This document shows, piece after piece, positions 33,301-42,452 of a stretch of 64,000 nt of DNA; position 1 is the stretch's first letter, and each line of letters opens with the position of its first letter. Made by a program: the position numbers and the translations under genes. The stretch is from Rhynchopus euleeides (Eukaryota; Euglenozoa; Diplonemea; Diplonemida; Diplonemidae). The notes beneath the pieces were generated by a model, which searched no databases, was not told the DNA's origin, and saw only the letters and a program-made list of their open reading frames with translations. Location of the stretch: contig OY723256.1 of assembly GCA_963210315.1 (NCBI GenBank), positions 1,736,001 through 1,800,000 on the forward strand, in the 5' to 3' direction.

Positions 33301-34360
33301 GCGCACGGGCGGGCGCGCGTGGACAGCTGCGGGAACGAGGTGCACGTGACGTACAACGACACAGAGCATGTGCGGATGGGGACTTGCACGCAGTGGCAGC
33401 GGCTATGGACGGCCACCATGGCGCTGCCCGGGTGTGCGCCTGCGACGTACTCGCGTGTGCAGAAGGTCACGGTGTGCGATGCGGGGGTGTCCGGGCGGGT
33501 GCATCTGATGGAGCCGGTGTGGACGAACGGGGCGCGGCTGCGGCTGGGGTACGACCCGCTGACGGCCAGCGTGCGGATGACGTCCGGTTCGGCGGGGCAG
33601 TCGGTGAGCTGGTCGCAGACGAACGTGACGCACAACAAGATGGTGTTCCGCAACACGGACTACAACTGCTACCTGGACTACTCGGTGCAGTGCTTCCGGC
33701 CCGGGCAGGTGGGCGGGTGCAGGGTGGCGAACTGCACCTCGCATCCGCGCGTGTGGCTGGCGGTGCGCAGCGACACGCTCGGGGTGGGGCACTACCTGCA
33801 GGCGGCCCCGGGGGAGTACCTGTACACCGGGGCCCACACGGAGACCTTCGGGAACGCGTGGACGCAGCCGTGGTTTGCGGGCATCGACGGGCACGCGAGC
33901 CAGGGGGAGCAGCCGGCAGACGCGAAGTATGTGATCCTTGTGGAGCAGAAGGGGCTGCCGCGGAAGTACGACACGCCGGCGATGGCATTCCCGGGGAGCT
34001 CTGAGACGCTGAGCACGTGCGAGGACGTGACGTACGGCACGCCGCACTGGGACCACCTGGACAGCAGGTGTGTGGATGATACGGCGGCGCCGTCGCTGGT
34101 GTCGACCGAGGCCGTTGTGAGCTGCACGGAGAAGCGGACGACGCGGACGTGGAGCGGGGAGGACGCCTGTGGCAACGCAGCGGCCTCGGTGCAGCACGTG
34201 ACGGTTGTGCCGCTGGTGGCGGCGTTCGACTACGTTCCGGCAGACGGGGTGTACGCGAGCGGGACGGACATCGGCCCGGAGAAGCTGGTCGGCGGGATGG
34301 CGCGGGCGCGGCAGAGCAGCTGCTGGGATGTGCAGGTGACGCATGCGGATGCGGCGGGTG
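27352..34360 (+). CDS. Giant secreted multidomain protein, central segment
   Basis: In frame with the N-terminal segment and separated only by TGA; the first codon here is GTG, so there is no independent start. Residues up to nucleotide ~31900 are Gly/Val-rich beta repeats of a recurring type (for example GTVEIFGATVAMEAAFSK and FSGKAAGLAVGG), suggesting a long beta-solenoid or lipid-transfer-like fold. 32095-32390 encodes a strongly cationic amphipathic helix region (KAVWNGVKAVGKAIGKVWG and onward). Next come HYR-like modules with the W/F-x-G-x-D-x-C-G pattern (near 33110-33225 and 34110-34215) and a first CYLDY-type Cys module (33480-33960). The coding frame breaks near 34350; the open frame beyond to 35304 is out of register and not real. 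Confidence 0.7.
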
Positions 34361-37300
34361 CGGACGTGGACGGCGCGCCTGGTGCAGTCGGTGGAGTGCG
34401 GCGGTGGGGTGAGCACTACGGCGGCGCAGAAGATCACGCTGTGTGGGGCTGCGGCGTACGGCACGTCGGCCATCCTGTTCACCGCAAACGACGGTGGCGG
34501 AGAGGAGACGTTTGCCCGCAGTGCTGGCGTGGCAAGCGCACCTGCGGCATACCAGCAGTACGTGCATCCGATGCCGGAGGAGCACGCGCAGATCAGCCCC
34601 GGCGTGGGGCCGCAGGACGCGATCTTCTACTGGACGCGGATCTCTGTTGGGACGTCGCACATGCACCTGTACGACGCGGAGCGGCAGTGCTTCCTCGGCT
34701 GGGAGGCTGGGCTGGGGGCGGAGTCGCGGCTTGCATGCACGCACACCGGGGGCACGGGGAGGTGGGTGTATGCAGGCGGGCACCTGTCCGTCGTGGCGGG
34801 GGATGCGGGGCAGCTGTACCTGTTCTGCACCACGCAGCTGGCCTGCAGCCTGTCCCAGCAGGCACAGACGGTCTTCGCCGTGGAGGCGCAGCCGACCCTC
34901 ACGTACGACGCTGCTGCAGACCTGGAGTGCCCTGCGTACGCGGCGCTGTATGCGGCGGAGGACAGGGCGCACCTCTCTGCCGGGAGCACGGCGCTGGCGA
35001 AGCCCGTGTTTGCGGCGCACGCGGGGTGCACGGCGGTGGTGGCGCTGAAGCGGTACGCCGTGTCGGAGGCGGACGGGTGCGGGGTGAGGCGGGTGACGCT
35101 GGTGTGGCAGGGGGCGGAGACCTTCCCGGAGGGGCAGCAGGTGGTGATCGGCGGGGTGCCCGTCGACAACTGCCGCCGGTACACCGCCGAAGCGGTGCAG
35201 ACCATCACCGTCAGGCCGGCGGCACCGGTGTTCCGGTCATTCGCCCCGATGCACGTGGCAGTTGTGCAGACGCAGGGGAGCACCTACGACTGGCGGAACC
35301 TTGACGTCCCCGGCGGGGAGCCGACGCTCGTGCGTGCGGGGTGCAGGCTGGCGGCGCCGGACGTGGCGGTGCGGCACGTGGACTCGGAGCTCACGGACGG
35401 GAGCAGCACGGCATACTGCATGCAGTTCCGGCGGACGTGGACTGTGCAGCTCGCACACAAGGCAGCGGGGCAGTGCGACACGGCCGTGTTTGGGGAGCAG
35501 CTCGAGCAGGAGGTGGTGGTGTGCTCGCACGCTGCGTCGGCGAAGGTGGCGCTGTCGGTGGGGACGCTGGCCGTTGTCGCAGACACGGTGAACGCGCACG
35601 GCGTGCGGCGCCTGGTGACGGCGGGGCCGGTGGGCGTCGGGGAGTGGACGGAGCACCGCATGGAGCAGAACCAGAGCCTGCTGTACAACCCGGTGAAGCG
35701 CTGCTACCTGAACCTGGGCGAGTACTGCGAGGGCTACAGCAGCACTGACGGGGCATGTGTGGCGCCGTTTGTCGTGGCCGTGTGTGCGGAGTCGCCGCGC
35801 GTGTGGGAAAGGGTGAAGGTGGCGGATGGGCAGCAGGACACCTTCTACCTGACGACGGGCAGGCAGCACGTGGCACTGCACACGGGGGTGCAGGGGATGC
35901 TCCGGGCTGGGCCTGTGTCTGACACGGCGGCGGTGTTTGTGGTGCAGGCGGCGGGGGAGTCGACTGACGTACTGTACCCCGCGAAGCAGGCTGTGTGCAG
36001 CGACGACGCAGACTGCAGCAGCGGGGGCTTCTGCAGACCCGACTACGCGCATGCAGAGGAGGAGGCGTCTGCGGGGGTTGTGGTGGGCTCGACGGTGTGC
36101 AGTGGCGCAGCCCTGCTGAGGGTGGGGGACAGCTGTGTGCGGCACGAAGGCTGCTGCACGGCTGGGGCCGTGTGTGTGGCGACAGCCGGGCATGCCGTGT
36201 GCCAGCCTGCTGCGGGGCGCTGTGCTGACTTCATCGCTGCGGGCGGGGTGTGTGCTGGGAAGCCGAACTGCTGCGCGCACGGGACGCTGTGCCTGCAGGG
36301 GACATGCACACCGTCGTCGCTGGATGTGGCGAGGCCGTGCACCGCTGTGAAGAGTCACTGCGTGAAGCGGTCGCCGCTGGGCGGGACGTGCGGCGGCTAC
36401 TCGGACTGCAGCACGCAGAAGTGCGAGGAGGGGCTGGAGTGTGTGCTGGCTGTGTCCCCTTATGGTGTGTGCAGCACACCTGCAGACACGCCCCCACCTT
36501 CACCTTCACCTTCGCCCCTGCCTTCTCCGCCGTCGCTGCCTGCAGCTGCAGCACAGCCCGTCGACTACTCCGCAACGCACAAGCAGGTGTTCCTGCTGTC
36601 GCCGGCGGCACAAGGGTTCGCACTCGCCTACGACTGGACGCTCGACATGGTGGTCCTGCAGCCGCAGAGTGTGGAGGGCGGGCTGTGGGTGTGGCATGAG
36701 GGGAGCACCCCGTACACGGTGCAGCTGTACAACGCAGCGCACGACTGCTACCTGGGGTGGCGGAACCAGTGCATGGGATCCAACCCCGCCTACTGCGAGG
36801 TGGCCACGTGCGTTGCGTCTCCGGTGGAGTGGTCCATGCACGCCCTGTCGTCGCGCCACGGGCAGAGCGGGACGGTGCGGCTCACACGCCAGACGGACGG
36901 TGCAAGCCTGTTCGCAGACGCCGCGCCAGCGGCGTTCCCCGGCACCCCGACCGCAGTGCGGTTTGCAGCCGTCATGCAGGCCAACCCCGACCACACCCTG
37001 CTGCTCGAGGTGCACACCGACCCGCTGCCCCCGATCGAGGCCCCGTGCTACAACCCGCAGACGGCAGCACAGTTCACGGCTGCCGGCACCTTCGCAAGCG
37101 GGCCGATCACCTTCGGGGGTGAGGTGGTGCTGAAGGCGCGGGTGCAGATCGACACGCCGACACCGCACGCACGGGTGCTGGACTTCGGGGGCACCGGGAC
37201 AGCCGTGTCGGGGCGGGAGGACAACAGCCTGGTGGTGGGGCTCGACAGCAGCGCGAGCCACCTGGTGGTGGAGGTGTGGCGCGGTACACGCGCAGACGCA

Positions 37301-38848
37301 GGCACGGCAATGGCGGCAGTGGACACGCGCGCTGTGCCGGTGGGGGCCGCATTCGAGCTGGAGGTGCGCATCACAGCACAGGCGGGGGGCGGGTTTGGCG
37401 GCGCGGCCGGCACCGTGGTGCTCCTCCTCGACGGGGTGGCAGGGGCGGCGATGCCGCTGCACCTGCCTGCGTACGCGACACGGACGTGGAACAAGATCGG
37501 TGCCAGCAACTGGCCGTCGCACACGGACCTCGACGGGGCGGTGTCGAACTTCCAGATGCAGTACTGCACCGCAGCCCCGACATGCGGCAGCGCATCCCCG
37601 GTGCAGAGGGGCGTGGCTGCTTCGGCGAAGGTGGCGTGCGGGACGCGCCTGTTCAGCACCCACGACGACGCGGTGCGGCAGGAAATCGAGAACGGCTTCG
37701 TGGCAACGTTTTCTGTCCCGGAGGGCACGCGGCTGGCAAGCGTCAGGGCCATCAACACAGCCAACTGTGCCAACCCCAACGCACTGTCGCCCGCATACTT
37801 CGTCCTCATGGAGTTCACCGTGTTCAGCTGCGACGGGCAGGACCTGCTCCCGCCAGACACCGCGCTGCTGGGCCCGGTGTGGGAGGCGCTGATGGCGGCA
37901 CGCGGGTACGGCACCGCGGTAGAGTTCTACAAGATTGCGGGCCAGCTCCCGTGGGACCAGATGGCCAAGCGTGCGCGGATGAGTCTGGACGCGTGCCCGC
38001 ACACGGACACCCCTCAGGGCGTGAGTGTGGTGCGCCAGTCTGCGGCGGTGCGGTGCTGCAGCACAGACGGGAAGGTGTGCCAAGACGCGTCTTTGGGGAT
38101 GACGCTGCTGCCGTCCCGCACCGCCGACAAGTTCTGCGACTCCATCAACCTCAGGGTGTGCAGCACGGCGGAGCTGGCATCGGGTGTGTGCTGCGGGGTG
38201 CCAAACCCGGATGAGGACTCGCTGGCGCCTGTGTGGTCGAGCGAGTCGGTTGCAGCACTCACGGCCGACAGCTGCCCCACCTCTGGGGGGGTCGTGCCGA
38301 CAGGGGCGTGGCGCACACGCGCGGCTGTGCTGTGCTGCTCTGCGGACGGGGCGGCATGCGGGGTGCCTGCCTCGTGCACAGAGGCTGACCAGACGTACGA
38401 CGAGGCGGTTGTCGCGTGCGCCGGTGTTGGGAAGCGCCTGTGCACAGAGGCAGAGGTTGCCACCGGCATGTGCTGCGGGAGCGCATGCGGGCACGGCGGG
38501 GTGGCCATCTGGGTGGCAGCGCAGCCCATCGGGACCACGGCAAACGGGTTCCCCTTCGCGTCAGTGGGCGGGTGCCCTGCTGTGCAGAACATGCCGAAAT
38601 CATTTGCAGCGTCGAGCACCGATGCTGCGGCGGTGGGGTGCTGCCTGGGCGCTGCCCCGAACAAGAGCTGCATCACGCAGCTGGACGGCAGGTGCCACGC
38701 GCAGAGCACGTATGCGGAAGCCGAGACGCTGTGTGCCGGGGTGGGTGGGCGCCTGTGCACTGAGGGTGAGCTGGGTTCAGGCTTGTGCTGCGGCACGGGC
38801 TGTGGCTTTGACCTCTTTCATGTGTGGGCACACGCCAGCATGGCGTAG
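34350..38848 (+). CDS. Giant secreted multidomain protein, C-terminal segment
   Basis: Shifted by one base relative to the central segment; no credible start of its own. Ordered modules: two Cys modules of the CFLGW/CYLNL type (about 34480-34880, 35620-35960), short disulfide-rich WAP-like knots (35990-36480), a Ser/Pro linker (36484-36545), another CYLGW module (36580-36990), a LamG/concanavalin-like domain (about 37040-37580, VLDFGGTG...ATRTWNKIG), and three copies of a Cys module reading RCCS.DG..C...RLCTEAEL.SG.CCGTGCG (about 37980-38200, 38260-38520, 38570-38830). It ends at TAG. Adhesion or extracellular-matrix role inferred from the modules only. Confidence 0.7.
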
Positions 38849-39086
38849 CGGCACTACGAGAATTGCTGGAGCAGAAGACATCTGCCTCCGACTTTCGGGA
38901 AAGCCTGCATCTCATCAGCCTCCATTGCAATACTCTTTTGTTTTTACTTCAACGAGCACACCTGTCAAGGTCAGAAAGACAGCGGGTAGCGCTTTGGGAA
39001 ACAAGGACAATCGCCACAACCGGCTTGCTGTGTGGTTGCCTTTGTTGATTTTTCCCTGCCTGGATCTGGCGCACAAATAACCGCTC
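38849..39086. other. 3' flank of the giant gene
   Basis: Probable 3' untranslated region; nothing else recognisable before MITE M. Confidence 0.4.
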
Positions 39087-39088
39087 TA

Positions 39089-39453
39089 CCTGGGACCCCC
39101 CGTGTATAAGTCCCCCCCCCTTACCCCCGTGTTTAAGTCCCCCCCTGGGGGTCTGGCAGGGGGGGGACTTAAACACAGGGGGACCTAAACACGGGGGTGG
39201 GCTGGTCTGGAGGGTCATCAGGTGGCCCCTAGGCCCTCCAGGTGCTGTCAGAGTCGAAAAGTGGGGTGCCAAAAGTCCCTCCGGACCGGAATTACCCCCC
39301 TACGACAGCAGAGGAAGAGGTCTTCTTGGTCTCCACTGTGCCACCCCCGTGTTTAAGCCCCCCCTGTGTTTAGGTCCGCCCCCCCCGTGTTTAAGTCCCC
39401 CCCGGCCGAAAATCGCCTCCAGGGGGGGGACTTAAACACGGGGGGGTCCCAGG
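39089..39453. mobile_element. Element M, 365-bp MITE with TA duplication
   Basis: Ends CCTGGGACCCCCCGTGTWTAAG, inverted at the right side, with TA on each border (39087-39088, 39454-39455). The motif CCCCGTGTTTAAGTCCCCCC recurs several times in both orientations inside both ends. No coding capacity. Confidence 0.8.
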
Positions 39454-39455
39454 TA

Positions 39456-40489
39456 TCTTGTTTTTATCATCCCCCCTTCCACCCTTTCCCCTTTCTTTCT
39501 TTGCTTCAGTTGACTCAAGACTTTCAAATACCTCCTCCTCGTCCCCCTTCCCCCTCTCCGTCCGTAGCGGTAGCGGTACAAGGTGCTACATATTCACCTG
39601 GCGCTTTGCCCCTTCTCCACAGAGAAGGCGCAAGGGAGAGCAGGCATGGCCTGCTCTCAAGAAGTATATTCCTCCTCCCTTCATTCACTCCAGGCCAGTG
39701 ATTCTGGGAACTTTGTTTTTTTGTCGAGGCTGTGCCCTCCAGCCATCTCCCCTGCCCTGACGCGCAACGTGAACAGAGCCCCCGAGGAGCCGTAAAAAAA
39801 CTAAACACCAATCGGTGCTGCGCCACAACTCCCACAGCACTGGTTTGCTTGCAGGGTGCTGCATGGGTGTTGTCTCGTGTTGCGAAGAAAGGCGGAAGTG
39901 GGGTGGGCGTGTCGGCCCGTTTTGTCTTTGTTTGTTTCCCTTCATCCCACTCCGTGTGGGCGGGAGGTTTTCGCCAATTTATGGCCGGCCCTGTCTCTTG
40001 CCAAGGTATGGCATGCATTCTGCGGCACGCCTAGCAAGGCAACAGGCAGGATGGCACATCAGCACCACCAGGCCGTCGGCCGACCCACGTGTCAGTCGAC
40101 GCCAGTTGTGGTTTTTCCGCTTTTCCTTTGTATGAGGCACAACTCGAGTGCTTTTGTTTCCTTCATTGTCGTTGCCCCCCAGAGCTGGCTGCTATGAGGC
40201 CACAAGAAATCGCCTGTTCGACCCACTGTGTCGGCACGAAGCGCTTGGGCTGCATATAGGCCAAATGAGTTTCCGGGGCATACTGGGCACTTTCTGCCAG
40301 CAGAATCACCTTTTTAGGGTCAAAAACTCGTCATCGCCGCAGTTTGTTTCAGCCATAGCGGCCGATTTGGGTCACCTGTGATATCTTTGCGTCTGGCATT
40401 TGCCAGAGCTTGCAGATCGTCAGTTGTAGTTGTTTGAACAACGGAAGTGCCCCCATCCCAACCATCCTACCGACCCCACCCCGACCCAG
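39456..40489. other. Intergenic, no recognisable gene
   Basis: A pyrimidine-rich stretch (39460-39560) and short overlapping frames only. Confidence 0.4.
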
Positions 40490-40822
40490 TCACAGCGCAT
40501 TCGACAGTAGTTCCCAGCCGCACTCCCCGATGTCGTGAGACAGCTTCGTATCCATCTCCGCCTGATACTCTTCCTCCACGTCCAGCAGGTCGTGCTGAGC
40601 GTTGTAGAGGTGGCAACTCGCCAGCTGGGTGTTGCTGAGGAGGGCGCCCATATCCTCGTACGCCTTGATCTGTTTCTGCAACTCCGGGATTACCGCAGTC
40701 CGTGCGGTCACCTCCTCCACCAGTGGCCAGACGACACTGCCCCGACCGTCGGCACCCGCACGTTCTTCGTGCCCTTCTTCGTCCCTTGCGAGTGGACAGG
40801 GCACGAAGGCTTCTCGGCCCAC
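40490..40822 (-). CDS. Possible small protein or exon, coiled-coil-like
   Basis: A minus-strand frame of up to 110 residues with sequence more protein-like than its surroundings: PELQKQIKAYEDMGALLSN and LLDVEEEYQAEMDTKLSHD show a heptad-like pattern. Whether the upstream ATG is real, or this is the last exon of a spliced gene (a second minus-strand frame is open just upstream), cannot be settled here. No family recognised. Confidence 0.35.
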   Translation of the reverse strand: MGREAFVPCPLARDEEGHEERAGADGRGSVVWPLVEEVTARTAVIPELQKQIKAYEDMGALLSNTQLASCHLYNAQHDLLDVEEEYQAEMDTKLSHDIGECGWELLSNAL

Positions 40823-40913
40823 ATGCAGTGCCTCTTGGACGGGGATGCCATGATGATGAAGAGTGTTTTGAACCTGTGATCATCACTGATGGTGTGTTTA
40901 GTGTGTGTGTGTG

Positions 40914-41268
40914 TGTGGTTATAAAGTTTTAAGGCGGTGTCGCCCTGCACGGGCAGTAGCACCTCCCCTTCAGTATCGCACTCCCGAAGGATTCCCCAAC
41001 ACGACGTGACACCGGTTTCGACGCGTACTCTTCGTACCCCTCCCCCCGGCCGCGTCTCTTCAGCGAAGAACCGGGGATAATCGGACCAGGGCTAGCTAAA
41101 CCCTGGTGGTGTCACGGGTGGGGTTGGAGAGGGAGAAAAGGAAGAAATGTAGTTGCGAAAAAGTCAAACACTGACACGTGAAATCAATAAAAAGGCGGTA
41201 TATATTGCCCCCTTGCTGCGACAAAGACACTAAATAGTCAGGCCGCTCCAAGAGTCTTGAGGGCTTGA
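40914..41268 (+). repeat. 355-bp direct repeat, left copy
   Basis: Nearly identical to 41713-42068. The outer flanks of both copies are (TG)n. With 444 bp between the copies the layout is like a miniature LTR element (TRIM) or retrozyme, although the borders do not show TG...CA and I could not find a primer-binding site by eye. Confidence 0.8.
41006..41115 (+). ncRNA. Candidate structured RNA, cloverleaf-like (left copy)
   Basis: The outer stem GTGACACC/GGTGTCAC (41006-41013, 41108-41115) encloses three hairpins: GTAC/GTAC (about 41025-41037), CCCCGG/CCGGGG with inner TCTTC/GAAGA (41044-41076), and CCAGGG/CCCTGG (41086-41106). All stems are kept in the second copy at 41805-41914. Not a tRNA: no anticodon-arm or T-loop consensus. 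No hammerhead core seen. Confidence 0.4.
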
Positions 41269-41712
41269 AGGAAGAAACAGGTTGCTGATGAGTCTCAGGA
41301 GCAGGCACCTTTTGTCCGCCCACATGACCTTCGCCCGAAGGCGAACCTCGTCCAGCTTGGCTCGATCGCCACAGAGAAGGGGATCATTCTCCGCTGTGGT
41401 GAACATCTTAAAAACCGAGGGTGCAGAGGTGGGGCAGCCCACTGGTGCGACAGCAGACCGCCCCCGGATAGCTATAACTAGTGCATAGGAAGCATACGAC
41501 GGCACACGCAACAGATGCCGAAGGCACAACGGCGGGTCACTTTTAACCACCAGAGGAGTGGCACTCCCGAGGGGTGGGGAAGGGGGGGTAGTCACAACAC
41601 TTTCGAAGGAAGTAAAGGGGCAAATGGGATGTTTTGTGCAAGGTAGAAAGGAAGTCACAACATGAGGCAGGGGGGATTGCTCATCAGGCCTGGGGGATTT
41701 TGAGGGTTTGTG
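41269..41712. other. 444 bp between the two direct repeats
   Basis: No gene; a 68-codon frame at 41282-41488 has no match. A CTGATGAG word at about 41286 resembles half of a hammerhead core but has no partner GAAAC in a usable position. Confidence 0.4.
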
Positions 41713-42068
41713 TGTGGTTATGAAGTTTTAAGGCGGTGTCGCCCTGCACGGGCAGTAGCACCTCCCCTTCAGTATCGCACTCCCGAAGGATTCCCCAACA
41801 CGACGTGACACCGGTTTCGACGCGTACTCTTCGTACCCCTCCCCCCGGCCGCGTCTCTTCAGCGAAGAACCGGGGATAATCGGACCAGGGCTAGCTAAAC
41901 CCTGGTGGTGTCACGGGTGGGGTTGGAGAGGGAGAAAAGGAAGAAATGAAGTTGCGAAAAAGTCAAACACTGACACGTGAAATCAATAAAAAGGGTGGTA
42001 TATATCGCCCCCTTGCTGCGACGAAGACACTAAATAGTCAGGCCGCTTCAAGAGTCTTGAGGGCTTGA
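41713..42068 (+). repeat. 356-bp direct repeat, right copy
   Basis: Second copy of 40914-41268, with about six substitutions and a one-base indel near 41993. Contains the second candidate structured RNA at 41805-41914. Confidence 0.8.
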
Positions 42069-42128
42069 TGTGTGTGTGTGTGTGTGTTGCAACTCCCGCA
42101 CCCCCCCCACTAATATTATATAAGTCTC

Positions 42129-42238
42129 AGGGGGTCTTCGCTACGGAGTGACCGTCAGTGCGTTTTGGTGAATTCCCTGTTAAATTGGCTGAAAACTGAC
42201 GGAGTTTGACGGTGAATAACGGCCAGCGAAGACCCCCT
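42129..42238. mobile_element. Element O, ~110-bp MITE-like inverted repeat
   Basis: AGGGGGTCTTCGCTA on the left is inverted on the right (AGCGAAGACCCCCT). It ends about 215 bp upstream of the peroxidase start codon, so it may lie in that gene's promoter or 5' leader. Confidence 0.6.
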
Positions 42239-42452
42239 CAGGTTTACATGTACCAACGGCAAGAGTGGTTCAAGGCCTGGGATACCGTCCCACGCGGATC
42301 AGTCGCCAGAGGTGCGGGAGGGGGTGGTTTGTGGGAAGAACAGGGCCAGGTACTGGGCGGGCGTCTGTCTTGTGTTTCAGTGTGTGTGTCTCTGCCTGCC
42401 TCGAAGCACGCCACACACACCCTTCAGGTGGACATATCCAAGAGTGCTAACC

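Noticed and set aside
27523..33369. Very long minus-strand open frames (724 and 1,200 codons) opposite the giant gene
   Set aside because: They are Arg/His/Pro-rich shadows produced by strong GC third-position bias of the + strand gene. They show no domain, and the + strand carries signal peptide, repeats and Cys modules.
34343..35304. Continuation of the central giant-gene frame to 35304
   Set aside because: After about 34360 this frame loses the module pattern and becomes Arg/Gly-rich, while the +1 frame carries the Cys modules onward.
40998..41040. GGTTTCGACGC resembling a tRNA T-loop
   Set aside because: No 7-bp acceptor stem, anticodon arm or GTTCRANNC consensus accompanies it; the surrounding fold is a different cloverleaf.
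41283..41300. CTGATGAG as a hammerhead ribozyme core
   Set aside because: No GAAAC and cleavage-site triplet are placed to complete any of the three hammerhead topologies.
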